From Pseudoxanthomonas daejeonensis (GTDB lineage Bacteria > Pseudomonadota > Gammaproteobacteria > Xanthomonadales > Xanthomonadaceae), in contig NZ_PDWN01000019.1 of NCBI RefSeq assembly GCF_010093205.1, positions 1-64,000 on the forward strand: 64,000 nucleotides of DNA. The letters are read 5' to 3'. Below are positions 40,286 to 49,342 of the stretch, piece after piece. The first letter of the stretch is position 1; the number at the start of each line of letters is the position of its first letter. The position numbers and the translations under genes were made by a program. Below the pieces are notes generated by a model. It saw only the letters and a list, made by a program, of their open reading frames with translations. It did not search any database and had not been told where the DNA came from.

Positions 40286-41043
40286 GCGCGGAATCCATCC
40301 TTCCAGCTGCGCAGCGCGGCAAAGGTTTCCACCGGGGTGGCGGGCGCATGGCCGAGCCGGCGCGCGACGGTTTCGCGTACCGCCGGCACGTTGCAACGCA
40401 GGAACGGGTTGCAGGCGCGCTCGCTCTCGAGAGTGGTGGGTAACGTGGCCAAACCCGCCGCGCGGTGGCGCAGCACCTGGGCGCGACGCGTGGCCAGGTC
40501 GGGATTGCCGGGTTCGACCTCGCACGCGAACGCCGCATTGGCCTGGGTGTATTCGTGCCCGCAGCACACCTGCAGGTCGCCGGGCAGGGACGCAAGCCGC
40601 TGCAGCGAATCGTGCATCTGCGTGGGCGTACCCTCGAACATGCGGCCGCAGCCGAGGCTGAACAGCGTATCGCCGCAGAACAGATGGCCATCGGTCACGT
40701 ATGCGACATGGCTGCGCGTATGCCCCGGCACGGCCATCACCTGCACGTCGCTGTCGAGTATGCGCAAGCGGGAGCCCTCGCCGACACGTTCGCACTCCAC
40801 GGCTATCCGCTCGTCGTCCGGCGCGAACACCTGCAGCCCGGGCCAGCGCTCCAGCAGCGCGGGCACGCCGCCGCAATGGTCCGGGTGGTGGTGGGTCAGC
40901 AGGATCGCGGCCGGTTCCAGGCCCTCGCGCGCGGCGGCCAGCACCGGCGCCGCATCGCCCGGATCCACCAGCAACGCACGCCGTGAGTCCCGCAGGACCC
41001 AGATGTAGTTGTCCTCGAATGCGGGCAGCATGCTCAGTCGCAT
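40282..41043 (-). CDS. gloB: Hydroxyacylglutathione hydrolase (glyoxalase II)
   Basis: 253 residues. Metallo-beta-lactamase fold enzyme that hydrolyses S-lactoylglutathione in methylglyoxal detoxification. The dinuclear metal motif is THHHPDH (50-56), with further ligands in VPGHTRSHV, FCGDTLF and CCGHEYTQAN. The C-terminal glutathione-binding domain ends in LRSWKD. Divergent from the methyltransferase-like gene with only 11 bp between start codons. Confidence 0.93.
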   Translation of the reverse strand: MRLSMLPAFEDNYIWVLRDSRRALLVDPGDAAPVLAAAREGLEPAAILLTHHHPDHCGGVPALLERWPGLQVFAPDDERIAVECERVGEGSRLRILDSDVQVMAVPGHTRSHVAYVTDGHLFCGDTLFSLGCGRMFEGTPTQMHDSLQRLASLPGDLQVCCGHEYTQANAAFACEVEPGNPDLATRRAQVLRHRAAGLATLPTTLESERACNPFLRCNVPAVRETVARRLGHAPATPVETFAALRSWKDGFRA

Positions 41044-41054
41044 AGAATCCGACG

Positions 41055-41711
41055 ATGCCCGTCGCCGCGCCTAGCCGTCAACCCGGCGCCTCGATCCGGT
41101 TCAGCGGGAAGGAGGCGCAATGGCTGCTCGCCGAAGAGCGGCGCTGGCTTGCGACCCAGCTGGCTGCGCGACCGGCCCGCCCCTGGCTGTGGCTGGTTCC
41201 GCCGTCGGAATCGGCGCCGGACTGGGTCACGCCGCCACCGCGTGGCCTGCTGCTCCGGCCGGAAGGCGGCGTCTATGCCGGTACGGTGCGCTGCGGGCTG
41301 CCCCTGCCATTGCCCAGCGAGTGCCTGGGCGACGTGGTGTTGCAGCATCCCGGCGCGTGCAATGCAGGGCCGCTGATCGAGGAGTGCGCGCGCGTGCTGG
41401 TCGATGGCGGCCGCCTGTGGCTGTTCCTGGCCAATCCGTGGAGTCCCTACCGCCTGCGTTGCTTGCGCGACCTTCCGGCTTCCGCGGCAGGTCCATGGCA
41501 GAAGCGGCTGCGCGACGAGGGCTTGCAGGTCGACATGACGCGCTTCATCGGGCCATGCTGGCGGATGCTGCAGGACGATGCCGGCGACGGACCCGGCAGC
41601 GGCGTGTCGCCATTGCGCGCCTGTCGCGTGATCGTGGCCGAGAAGCGTGGACTGGCGCCGGTGGCGCCTGCGCCCCGGGGCTGGCGCCACGGTGCCGCAC
41701 CCGCGGCATGA
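41055..41711 (+). CDS. Methyltransferase-domain protein (YafS-like)
   Basis: 218 residues. It occupies the yafS position between gloB and rnhA, as in E. coli. The middle part DVVLQHPGACNAGPLIEECARVLVDGGRLWLFLANPWSPYRLR matches the second half of a SAM-dependent methyltransferase (family 11 type), but I do not see the usual N-terminal GxGxG cofactor loop, so cofactor binding may be altered. Substrate unknown. The C-terminus is Ala/Pro rich. Confidence 0.7.
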   Translation: MPVAAPSRQPGASIRFSGKEAQWLLAEERRWLATQLAARPARPWLWLVPPSESAPDWVTPPPRGLLLRPEGGVYAGTVRCGLPLPLPSECLGDVVLQHPGACNAGPLIEECARVLVDGGRLWLFLANPWSPYRLRCLRDLPASAAGPWQKRLRDEGLQVDMTRFIGPCWRMLQDDAGDGPGSGVSPLRACRVIVAEKRGLAPVAPAPRGWRHGAAPAA

Positions 41712-41731
41712 AGTAGAACCACAGGAAAACA

Positions 41732-42184
41732 ATGAAGAAGATCGAAATCCACACCGACGGTGCCTGCCTGGGCAACCCCGGTCCCGGCGGCTGGGCCGCA
41801 CTGCTGCGCTACAACGCCCACGAACGCGAGCTGGCCGGCGGCGAACCCGATACCACCAACAACCGCATGGAGCTGATGGCGGCGATCCGCGGCCTCGAGG
41901 CGCTCAGCGAACCATGCGAAGTGATGCTGCAGACCGACTCGCAGTACGTACGCCAGGGCATCACCGAGTGGATGGCCGGCTGGGTGCGGCGCGGCTGGAA
42001 GACTGCCGGCGGCGACCCGGTCAAGAACCGGGACCTGTGGGAGCGCCTGAACGCTGCCGCCAGCCGCCACCGGATCGACTGGCGCTGGGTCAAGGGCCAC
42101 AACGGCGATCCGGACAACGAGCGCGTTGACGTGCTCGCGCGTACCGCCGCCGAGCAGGTGCGCGACGCCGGCGCGGTACACTGA
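41732..42184 (+). CDS. rnhA: Ribonuclease HI
   Basis: 150 residues. It cleaves RNA in RNA-DNA hybrids. Catalytic carboxylates Asp9, Glu47, Asp69 and Asp133 and the assisting His123 are all present; the handle region with [20 protein letters not shown] is complete. It ends 6 bp before dnaQ, so the two are probably co-transcribed (in E. coli they are divergent). Confidence 0.95.
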   Translation: MKKIEIHTDGACLGNPGPGGWAALLRYNAHERELAGGEPDTTNNRMELMAAIRGLEALSEPCEVMLQTDSQYVRQGITEWMAGWVRRGWKTAGGDPVKNRDLWERLNAAASRHRIDWRWVKGHNGDPDNERVDVLARTAAEQVRDAGAVH

Positions 42185-42190
42185 TCGCGC

Positions 42191-42928
42191 ATGCGACAGA
42201 TCATCCTCGATACCGAAACCACCGGACTAGAGTGGAAGAAGGGCAACCGCGTGGTCGAGATCGGCTGCGTCGAGCTGCTGGAACGGCGCCCGAGCGGCCG
42301 CAACTTCCACCGCTACCTGAAGCCCGATTGCGACTTCGAACCCGGTGCGCAGGAAGTCACCGGCCTGACCCTGGAGTTCCTCGCCGACAAGCCGGTGTTC
42401 GAGGATGTCGTCGAAGAGTTCCTCGCCTACATCGATGGCGCCGAACTGATCATCCACAACGCGGCCTTCGACCTGGGCTTCCTCGACAACGAACTGTCGC
42501 GGGCGGGTAGCCAGTACGGGCGGATGGCCGATCGCACCACGGTGGTCGACACGCTGCTGCTGGCGCGCCAGCGGTATCCGGGCCAGCGCAATTCGCTGGA
42601 CGCGCTGTGCAAGCGGCTGGGCGTGGACAACTCGCACCGGCAACTGCACGGCGCGCTGCTCGACGCCCAGATCCTCGCCGACGTCTACGTCGCCCTGACC
42701 TCGGGCCAGGAGGAGATCGGCTTCGGCGACGCGCAGGCGCACGACGCGCGGCCGGCCGCGGCGGCCAGTTTCATCCCCGCGACTGGCGAGCGTCCGCGCA
42801 TCGGCCTGCTGCCGGGCGAACAGGAGGCGCACCTGCGCCGACTGGAGACCCTGCGCAAGAAGGCGGGGCGGGCAGTGTGGGATGCGGTCGTGGAATCGCC
42901 GGCCGTCACGGACGGCGTGCCGGCCTGA
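42191..42928 (+). CDS. dnaQ: DNA polymerase III epsilon subunit
   Basis: 245 residues. 3'-5' proofreading exonuclease of the replicase. ExoI motif LDTETTGLEW (Asp7, Glu9), ExoII IIHNAAFDLGFLDNEL, ExoIII HGALLDAQILADVY, typical of the DEDDh family. The C-terminal 50 residues contact the alpha subunit. Convergent with the PP2C gene (22 bp between stops). Confidence 0.95.
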   Translation: MRQIILDTETTGLEWKKGNRVVEIGCVELLERRPSGRNFHRYLKPDCDFEPGAQEVTGLTLEFLADKPVFEDVVEEFLAYIDGAELIIHNAAFDLGFLDNELSRAGSQYGRMADRTTVVDTLLLARQRYPGQRNSLDALCKRLGVDNSHRQLHGALLDAQILADVYVALTSGQEEIGFGDAQAHDARPAAAASFIPATGERPRIGLLPGEQEAHLRRLETLRKKAGRAVWDAVVESPAVTDGVPA

Positions 42929-42949
42929 GCCGCCGCCGCGTGCCGGGCG

Positions 42950-43654
42950 CTACTGGCAGCGCACCAGCACCGCGGTGACGTTGTCCGACCCACCACCGTC
43001 CAGGGCGGCGGCGACCAGCGTGTCGACGCATTCCTGGGCGCTGCATTCCTGCTCGCCCAGGGTGGTAGCGATATGACGGTCGTCCACTTCCTCGGTCAGG
43101 CCATCGCTGCACAGCAGCAGCTGCATGCCCGGCCGCAGTTCGCCGGCCATGGTCGACACGTTCAGGTGGTTGGGGTCGGTCACGCCCAGCGCCTGGGTGA
43201 CCACGTTGCGATGCGGATGGGAGCGGGCCTGCTCGGGCGTGAGCGTGCCCTGCGCGATCAGGTCCTGCACGTAGCTGTGGTCCTGGCTGAGCTGGGCCAG
43301 CTTGCCGTCGCGCCACAGGTAGGCGCGGCTGTCGCCGACCCAGGCCACTTCGAAGCGCTGGCCCTGGACCCGGGCGGCGACCACGGTCGTGCCCATCGGC
43401 AGGGCGTCGTTGCGCCGGCGCGAGACCCGGATGATCTCCTCGTCGGCGATGCGGATGGCCTGGGTCAGCGGGGTGCCGCTGCGGATCTCGCGGACGATGG
43501 TCTCGCGGGCCAGGGCGCTGGCGACTTCGCCGCAGGCGTGTCCGCCCATGCCATCGGCGACCAGCCACAGTCCCAGCTCGCTGTCGCCGTAATAGGTGTC
43601 TTCGTTGAGCTGGCGGCGCAGGCCGACGTGGGTCAGGTGTCCGAATTCGATCAT
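42950..43654 (-). CDS. PP2C-family protein serine/threonine phosphatase
   Basis: 234 residues, a stand-alone PP2C domain. Metal-binding aspartates in VGLRRQLNEDTYYGD, LVADGMGGHACGE, LLCSDGLTEEV and GSDNVTAVLV; GDSRAYLWRDG is also typical. Such phosphatases oppose Ser/Thr kinases of the PknB type, often in type VI secretion or signalling loci; no kinase is adjacent. The start ATG 43654 (MIEFGHLTHVGLRR) is where the fold begins. Confidence 0.85.
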   Translation of the reverse strand: MIEFGHLTHVGLRRQLNEDTYYGDSELGLWLVADGMGGHACGEVASALARETIVREIRSGTPLTQAIRIADEEIIRVSRRRNDALPMGTTVVAARVQGQRFEVAWVGDSRAYLWRDGKLAQLSQDHSYVQDLIAQGTLTPEQARSHPHRNVVTQALGVTDPNHLNVSTMAGELRPGMQLLLCSDGLTEEVDDRHIATTLGEQECSAQECVDTLVAAALDGGGSDNVTAVLVRCQ

Positions 43655-43788
43655 GTCTGCCGGCGGGCCGGGGTGCTCAAGAAATGCATACGCAATGATC
43701 CGGACGGACAGGACAACGGGCAAGGCAGGTTACGCGATGGCGTGCCGGCACGTCATTCGCGAACGGTGTCGCGGGGGGTAGGGCCAGC

Positions 43789-43817
43789 TTGTCCCGGGCA
43801 GGCCGTATCCGTATCAT
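43789..43817 (+). promoter_or_regulatory. Predicted promoter of tRNA-Ser
   Basis: TTGTCC (43789-43794), 17-bp spacer, TATCAT (43812-43817). It ends 28 bp before the tRNA, a fitting distance. Confidence 0.65.
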
Positions 43818-43845
43818 GCACGGCCCCGGTCATGCCGGGGACCGC

Positions 43846-43936
43846 GGAGAGGTGGCAGAGCGGTTGAATGTACCTGACTCGAAATCAGGCAGGCGTTTAT
43901 AGCGCCTCGAGGGTTCGAATCCCTCCCTCTCCGCCA
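43846..43936 (+). tRNA. tRNA-Ser (CGA)
   Basis: 91 nt with encoded CCA. Acceptor GGAGAGG/CCTCTCC; long variable arm; anticodon CGA in CTGACTCGAAATCAG, reading UCG. Confidence 0.95.
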
Positions 43937-43944
43937 GATTATTC

Positions 43945-43980
43945 AAGGGGTTGCGCTTCCGGCGTGACCCCTTTTGTTTT
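43945..43980 (+). terminator. Terminator after tRNA-Ser
   Basis: Stem AAGGGGT (43945-43951) and ACCCCTT (43967-43973), extended inside by further pairs around loop TTCCG, then TTGTTTT. Confidence 0.8.
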
Positions 43981-44047
43981 GGGGCCGTTACGCGGACCCC
44001 ACGGATGGGGGCGGTAGACTGTGTCGATCCCATAGACGCATCGACCC

Positions 44048-44455
44048 ATGTCCGAAATCATCGTGCCCGTCTCGTTCGGCGAACTGCTCGACAAGATCTC
44101 GATCCTGCAGATCAAGGCCGAGCGGATGACCGATCCGGCCAAGCTGGCCAATGTCCACAAGGAGCTGTCCGCGCTGGAGCGCACCTGGATGCAGCATCCG
44201 GCGGCCGGCGGCGACATCGCCCTGTTGCGGGCGCAGCTCAAGGCGGTCAACGAGCGCCTGTGGGACATCGAGGACGAGGTCCGGGTCAAGGAGAAGGCCC
44301 AGGCCTTCGACGACGAATTCGTGCGTCTGGCGCGCAGCGTCTACTTCGAGAACGACGAGCGCGCGCGGGTGAAGAAGGACATCAACCTGGCGCTGGGCTC
44401 GGCCTACGTCGAGGAGAAGTCGTACCAGGACTACCGGAGCGGCGCCGCGCCCTGA
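44048..44455 (+). CDS. DUF6165 family protein (LPS-core locus)
   Basis: 135 residues, mostly alpha-helical. The N-terminus EIIVPVSFGELLDKISILQIKAERM and the central RLWDIEDEVRVKEKAQAFDDEFVRLARSVYFENDERARVK are typical of DUF6165, found near glycosyltransferases of lipopolysaccharide synthesis. The function is not known. It is convergent with a heptosyltransferase-like gene, which fits that association. Confidence 0.75.
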   Translation: MSEIIVPVSFGELLDKISILQIKAERMTDPAKLANVHKELSALERTWMQHPAAGGDIALLRAQLKAVNERLWDIEDEVRVKEKAQAFDDEFVRLARSVYFENDERARVKKDINLALGSAYVEEKSYQDYRSGAAP

Positions 44456-44486
44456 TCGGCCCTTGCGGGCCGCGACCCGCGCCGGC

Positions 44487-45536
44487 TCAGCCGTGGTCGG
44501 CCCGGTAGCGCTCGAACGCCCCGATCGCGTCATCCACGGTGACCAGGTCCATCACCCCGTCGTGCTCGATCTTGGTGCCCCACTTCAGCGCCGACGCAGG
44601 CTTGCCCAGGTATTTGCGCGCGGCGTCGTCGTAGCGGTCCACGCAGTAGCGGCGGTCGGAGTAGGGGCCGCTGCGGGCCGGGTTGCTGGCCGCATGCAGG
44701 CCCAGCACCTTGCTGCCCATCGCATTGGCGATGTGCATCGGTCCGGAGTCGGGGGTGACCAGCAGGCGGGCGCGCTCGAGCAGGGCCGGCAGCTGCTTGA
44801 GCGTGTCCTTGCCGACCAGGTCCAGGGCCGGGCCGCGCATCGCCGCCAGGATCGCGTCGGCCGTGCTGCGCTCGAGTTCGCTGCGTCCCCCGCACAGCAC
44901 CACCCGCCAGCCGCGCGACACGGCGTGGTCGGCCAGTGCGGCATGGCGCTCGGGATACCAGTTGCGGCGCGCGTGGCTGGAGCAGGGCGAGATCATCAGC
45001 ACCGGCGTGCCGTCCTCGGGCCATTGCGCCCGGGCCCACTCGCGCGCCGCATCGGGCACCGGCAGGTCCCAGGTGACTTCCGTCTGCTTCAGGCCCAGGG
45101 GTTCGCAGAAGCTGCCGATCGCATCGAGCACGTGGATGCCCGGCCGGTCGGGGATGCGCTCGTTGATGAAAAGCCCGTGCAGGTCCTTGGAGCGCGAGCG
45201 GTCGTAGCCGATCCGCCGCTTCGCGCGGACATGCGCCGACAGCAGGTTGGCGCGGAACGCCACCTGCATCTGCAGCAGCACGTCGAAGCCTTCCGGCGGC
45301 AGCGCGGCGCGCAGGGCGCGCATGCCGGCCAGGCCGGTGCGCTTGTCATAGACATGGAAGACCACGCCCTCGAGCCCGTCGAGCAGGCGCTTGCCGGCAG
45401 GGTCGATGATCCAGTGCAGCGGCGGCGTCCTGTCCGGCGAGCCGGGCCAGGCGCGCTGGAGGGTGCGCACCAGCGGTACGACATGGGTCACGTCGCCGAG
45501 GGCGGACAGGCGCAGCAGGCAGAGTGATGGGCGCAT
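44487..45536 (-). CDS. Glycosyltransferase family 9 (heptosyltransferase-like)
   Basis: 349 residues, GT-B fold. N-terminal [21 protein letters not shown] is the GT9 start; [23 protein letters not shown] lies in the ADP-heptose binding half, and [34 protein letters not shown] is the C-terminal GT9 signature. It adds a heptose to the LPS inner core at the cytoplasmic membrane; which position cannot be told. Only 31 bp separate it from the divergent kdkA gene. Confidence 0.85.
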   Translation of the reverse strand: MRPSLCLLRLSALGDVTHVVPLVRTLQRAWPGSPDRTPPLHWIIDPAGKRLLDGLEGVVFHVYDKRTGLAGMRALRAALPPEGFDVLLQMQVAFRANLLSAHVRAKRRIGYDRSRSKDLHGLFINERIPDRPGIHVLDAIGSFCEPLGLKQTEVTWDLPVPDAAREWARAQWPEDGTPVLMISPCSSHARRNWYPERHAALADHAVSRGWRVVLCGGRSELERSTADAILAAMRGPALDLVGKDTLKQLPALLERARLLVTPDSGPMHIANAMGSKVLGLHAASNPARSGPYSDRRYCVDRYDDAARKYLGKPASALKWGTKIEHDGVMDLVTVDDAIGAFERYRADHG

Positions 45537-45567
45537 TCGCTTGCAGTGTGTTGTTAGACTCGTGCGG

Positions 45568-46320
45568 ATGGTCGCATTCGACGCCAGCGAAGCCTTGACG
45601 CCGTACCGTGCCGAGCGCGGATACGGGGCCATTCTCTTCGACCGTCATCGGCTGCGGCAAGCCGGCGCCGAGCTGTTCTCGCCGGCGGCCTGGGGCGAGC
45701 GAGCGCGGCCGGTGACCTCCGGTGGCCGCGGTGGCGCCTGGTTCGTCGATGCGCCGTTCGGCCCCAGCGTGCTGCGCCAGTACCTGCGCGGCGGGCTGGC
45801 CGCGCGCTTCAGCCGCGACGGCTACCTGTGGCGCGGCGCGGCGCACACGCGCAGCTTCGCCGAGTTCCGGCTGATGCGCGAACTGCTGATGCGCGGCCTG
45901 CCCGTGCCACGCCCGCTGGCGGCCAGCTACGTGCGCGACGGCGGCTTCCAGTACCGCGCCGCGATCCTGCTGGAACGGCTGATGGACGTGCGCTCGCTGG
46001 CCGACCGCGCGCTGGTCGCCGGCAACGGCGCGCCGTGGGAAGAAGCCGGCCGGCTGATCGCGCGCTTCCACCGCGAAGGCCTGGACCATGCCGACCTCAA
46101 CGCCCACAACCTGCTGTTCGACGGCAACGGCCGCGGCTGGATGATCGATTTCGACCGCGGCCGCCTGCGCATCCCCGCCACCCACTGGCGCGAGGAGAAC
46201 CTGCGGCGGCTGCTGCGTTCCCTGCTCAAGCTGCGCGGCGAGCGTGCCTCCGACGAGGTCGAGGCCGATTACGCCCGCCTGCGCCGCGCCTACGACCTGG
46301 CCTGGAAGCGGGGCTGCTGA
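45568..46320 (+). CDS. kdkA: 3-deoxy-D-manno-octulosonic acid kinase
   Basis: 250 residues. Kinase-like fold of the WaaP/KdkA family that phosphorylates the Kdo residue of lipid A-core, a phosphorylation used in bacteria with a single Kdo. The catalytic loop [12 protein letters not shown] and the metal-binding IDFDRGRLR are visible near 175-205; GGRGGAWFV is the glycine-rich nucleotide loop. ATG 45568 is used, since it begins the conserved region. It overlaps the next gene by one base. Confidence 0.85.
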   Translation: MVAFDASEALTPYRAERGYGAILFDRHRLRQAGAELFSPAAWGERARPVTSGGRGGAWFVDAPFGPSVLRQYLRGGLAARFSRDGYLWRGAAHTRSFAEFRLMRELLMRGLPVPRPLAASYVRDGGFQYRAAILLERLMDVRSLADRALVAGNGAPWEEAGRLIARFHREGLDHADLNAHNLLFDGNGRGWMIDFDRGRLRIPATHWREENLRRLLRSLLKLRGERASDEVEADYARLRRAYDLAWKRGC

Positions 46321-47078
46321 TGGCCGCCTGGGCGCTGCAGCTGCATGGGGTCGGCAACGCATCGGCGGTGGAGCTGGGTTCGGCGATGGCCAGCATCGAG
46401 CGCGACGGGCGGCCCTGGCTGACCATCGATTGCGGTGCCGAGGGCCTGACCGCGTTCGAGGCCCTGTACGGCCGCCCGCCCGACGCAGTGTTCATCACCC
46501 ACGTGCACCTGGACCACGTCGCCGGTCTGGAACGGCTGTTCGTGTCCAGCTATTTCGATCCGCAGCGCCGTGGCCGCATCCGCCTGTACGTGCCCGCGCC
46601 GGTGGTGCCCTTGCTGCAGCGGCGCGTGGGCGACTACCCGAACGTGCTGGCCGAGGGCGGCGCCAATTTCTGGGACGCGTTCCAGCTGGTCCCGGTCAGC
46701 GATGCGTTCTGGCACGACGGCCTGCGCCTGGAAGTGTTCCCGGTCCGCCACCACTGGCCCGACACCGCGTTCGGCCTGCGCCTGCGCGGCAGCGTCGTGT
46801 GGAGCGGTGATACCCGGCCCATTCCCGAAATGCTGGCGCGCCACGCCGATGCCGGCGAGCTCATCGCCCACGACTGCGCGCTGCACGGCAATCCATCCCA
46901 CACCGGGCTGGACGACCTGGAACGCGAGTATTCCGATGCGCTGCGCAAGCGCATGCTGCTCTACCACTACGCCGGGCACGCCGATGCGGCCACGATGGTC
47001 GCGCGCGGCTACCGCGTGGCGCGACCGGGCGAGTCGTGGCCGCTGGCCGAGCACACCGCGATGCTGGCGCTGCCATGA
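46320..47078 (+). CDS. MBL-fold metallohydrolase
   Basis: 252 residues. Metallo-beta-lactamase fold with HVHLDH (61-66), further ligands in RHHWPDTAFGL, WSGDTRPIP, HDC and YHYAGH, an RNase Z/lactonase-like arrangement. Substrate unknown. The ATG at 46320 overlaps the kdkA stop, and its own stop overlaps the moaA start (ATGA), so it is translationally tied to both LPS-core and molybdopterin genes. Confidence 0.78.
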   Translation: MAAWALQLHGVGNASAVELGSAMASIERDGRPWLTIDCGAEGLTAFEALYGRPPDAVFITHVHLDHVAGLERLFVSSYFDPQRRGRIRLYVPAPVVPLLQRRVGDYPNVLAEGGANFWDAFQLVPVSDAFWHDGLRLEVFPVRHHWPDTAFGLRLRGSVVWSGDTRPIPEMLARHADAGELIAHDCALHGNPSHTGLDDLEREYSDALRKRMLLYHYAGHADAATMVARGYRVARPGESWPLAEHTAMLALP

Positions 47079-48097
47079 ACCTGGCCCGGCCGCTGCAGGC
47101 ATTGCCGCACGACCAGCTCGGACGGCCGCTGCGCGACCTGCGCCTGTCGGTCATCGATGCCTGCAATTTCCGCTGCGGCTACTGCATGCCCGCCGACCGC
47201 ATCCCGGACGACCACGGCCTGGATTCCGCCGGGCGCCTGTCGTTCGACCAGATCGAAGCGCTGGTACGGGGCTTTGCCGCGGTGGGCGTGCACAAACTGC
47301 GCCTGACCGGCGGCGAGCCTTTGCTGCGCAAGCGGCTGCCCGAGCTGGTCGCGCGGCTGGCGCGCATTCCCGGCATCGACGACCTGGCCTTGACCACGAA
47401 TGGTTCGTTGCTGGCCGCGCAGGCACGCGCGCTGCGCGAGGCCGGGCTGCACCGGATCACCGTCAGCCTCGATGCGATCGACCCGGCGGTGTTCCGCGCC
47501 ATGTCGGGCGGACGCGGCGAGATCGCCGCGGTGCTGGACGGCATCGCCGCCGCCGAGGCCGCCGGTTTCACCGCGTTGAAGATCAACTGCGTGGTCCAGC
47601 GTGGCGCCAACGAGGACCAGGTGCTGCCGCTGCTCGAACACTTCCGCGGCAGCGGGCACGTGGTCCGCTTCATCGAATACATGGACGTGGGCACCTGCAA
47701 CGGCTGGAGCAGCGAAGAGGTGGTGTCCTCGGCGCAGCTGCGCGACCGCATCGCCGCGCGCTGGCCGCTGCGCGCGCTGCAATCGCGCTATCGCGGCGAA
47801 GTCGCCGAGCGGTATGCCTTCGAGGACGGCGCCGGCGAACTGGGCTTCGTCAGTTCGGTCAGCGCGCCGTTCTGCGGCGACTGCCATCGCGCCCGCGTTT
47901 CGGCCGACGGCCGCATCTACACCTGCCTGTTCGCCGGCGACGGGCATGATCTCAAGCCGGCGCTGGAGCAGGGCGAAGCGGCGCTTGCGGCGCACGTGGC
48001 CGCTTTGTGGAGCCGGCGCGAGGATCGCTACAGCGAGATCCGCGGCAATCCGCTGGCGCCGCGCAAGCACATCGAGATGTACCTGATCGGAGGTTGA
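47075..48097 (+). CDS. moaA: GTP 3',8-cyclase
   Basis: 340 residues. Radical SAM enzyme that starts molybdenum cofactor synthesis. N-terminal cluster CNFRCGYC (Cys30, Cys34, Cys37); TGGEPLLR; C-terminal cluster in CGDCHRARVSADGRIYTC; and the C-terminal Gly-Gly needed for activity. ATG 47075 overlaps the preceding gene; no Moco riboswitch fits, because the leader is coding. Confidence 0.95.
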   Translation: MNLARPLQALPHDQLGRPLRDLRLSVIDACNFRCGYCMPADRIPDDHGLDSAGRLSFDQIEALVRGFAAVGVHKLRLTGGEPLLRKRLPELVARLARIPGIDDLALTTNGSLLAAQARALREAGLHRITVSLDAIDPAVFRAMSGGRGEIAAVLDGIAAAEAAGFTALKINCVVQRGANEDQVLPLLEHFRGSGHVVRFIEYMDVGTCNGWSSEEVVSSAQLRDRIAARWPLRALQSRYRGEVAERYAFEDGAGELGFVSSVSAPFCGDCHRARVSADGRIYTCLFAGDGHDLKPALEQGEAALAAHVAALWSRREDRYSEIRGNPLAPRKHIEMYLIGG

Positions 48098-48607
48098 GTG
48101 GCCACCCGCACGTCCCCCAAGCCGGCACCGCCGCACCTGACCCACCTGGACGCCGAAGGGCGCCCGGCGATGGTCGATGTCTCGTCCAAGGCGGTCTCCG
48201 CGCGCAGTGCCATTGCCGAATGCCGCGTGCGCTTCCCGGCCGAAGTCGCCGCGCAGCTGCGAGCCAATGGCCTGCGCGGGTCCAAGGGCGGCATCGTCGA
48301 GACCGCGGTGATCGCCGGCACCCTGGCGGCCAAGCGCACCCATGAACTGATCCCGTTCTGCCATGCGCTGCCGCTGGAGGGCCTGCGTATTTCCATCGAC
48401 TGGCACGGCGAGCGCGAGCTGCGGATCGAGTGCAGCGCACGCACCACTGCGCGCACCGGCGTGGAGATGGAAGCGCTGACCGGCGCGACCGTGGCGGCGC
48501 TGACCGTGTACGACATGAGCAAGGCGCTGTCGCACGCCATCGTGCTGGGTCCGGCGAAGCTGCTCGGCAAGCGCGGCGGCAAGCGCGATTTCGGGGCGCA
48601 GGCATGA
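48098..48607 (+). CDS. moaC: Cyclic pyranopterin monophosphate synthase
   Basis: 169 residues from GTG 48098, directly after the moaA stop. It completes cPMP formation. Signatures [45 protein letters not shown] and [24 protein letters not shown]; the catalytic Lys/Asp (YDMSKAL) are present. Confidence 0.94.
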   Translation: MATRTSPKPAPPHLTHLDAEGRPAMVDVSSKAVSARSAIAECRVRFPAEVAAQLRANGLRGSKGGIVETAVIAGTLAAKRTHELIPFCHALPLEGLRISIDWHGERELRIECSARTTARTGVEMEALTGATVAALTVYDMSKALSHAIVLGPAKLLGKRGGKRDFGAQA

Positions 48608-48849
48608 TGGCGAAGGTGCGACTGCTGTACTTCGCCAGCCTGCGCGAAGCGACGGGGCAGGACGTGGAAGTCGTGGACAGCGCCGCGCCCGACTTGGCCA
48701 CGCTGTATGCGGAGGCCGCAGCCCGGCACGCACTGGCCTGGCCGCGCGAGCGCCTGCGCGTGGCGGTCGATGGCGCGTTCGCGCAGTGGGACGACGCGCT
48801 TCGCGATGGCAGCGAAGTCGCGTTCATCCCGCCGGTTTCGGGAGGCTGA
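48604..48849 (+). CDS. moaD: Molybdopterin synthase small subunit
   Basis: 81 residues, ubiquitin-like fold ending in the Gly-Gly that becomes a thiocarboxylate (PPVSGG). It supplies sulfur for molybdopterin. Two adjacent ATGs (48604 and 48607) are possible; the first overlaps the moaC stop. Confidence 0.92.
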   Translation: MMAKVRLLYFASLREATGQDVEVVDSAAPDLATLYAEAAARHALAWPRERLRVAVDGAFAQWDDALRDGSEVAFIPPVSGG

Positions 48850-48850
48850 C

Positions 48851-49342
48851 ATGACTGCTCACGCTGCTGGAACGATTGTCGCCCGCTTTGAACTGGCCGA
48901 CGCACGTTTCGAAGTCGAGCCCTTGCGCGCGCAGCTGCTGCGCGACGCGGCCGGCGCCTATGCGAGTTTCGAAGGCTGGGTCCGCGACCATAACGATGGC
49001 CGCCCCGTGCTGGGCCTGCGCTACGAGGCCTATGCCGCGCTCGCCTCGGCCGAGGGGCGGCGCATCGTCGAGGAAGCCGTTGCGCGCTTCGCCATCACCG
49101 GCGTGCATTGCGTGCACCGCACCGGCGACCTGGCGATCGGCGACCTGGCGGTATGGGTAGGCGTGAGCGCCGCGCACCGTGGCGCGGCCTTCGACGCGTG
49201 CAGGTTCGTGATCGATGAAGTGAAATCGCGGGTCGCGATCTGGAAGCACGAACGCTACGCCGACGGCGACCTTCAGTGGCTGCATCCGGAGCCGGCTGCC
49301 GCGGGTAGCACTGACGAACCGCGTGGAGAAGGCGCGCGATGA
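48851..49342 (+). CDS. moaE: Molybdopterin synthase catalytic subunit
   Basis: 163 residues. It transfers the MoaD sulfurs to cPMP. Visible: GAYASFEGWVRDHNDGRPVLGLRYEAY, the HRTGDLAIGDLAVWVGVSAAHRGAAFDACRFVIDEVK core with catalytic Lys in VKSRVAIWKHE. One base separates it from moaD; it overlaps the next gene by 4 bp. Confidence 0.94.
   Translation: MTAHAAGTIVARFELADARFEVEPLRAQLLRDAAGAYASFEGWVRDHNDGRPVLGLRYEAYAALASAEGRRIVEEAVARFAITGVHCVHRTGDLAIGDLAVWVGVSAAHRGAAFDACRFVIDEVKSRVAIWKHERYADGDLQWLHPEPAAAGSTDEPRGEGAR

Noticed and set aside
46900-47080. Molybdenum cofactor riboswitch before moaA
   Set aside because: The region upstream of moaA is the coding end of the MBL gene; no room for the structured leader.
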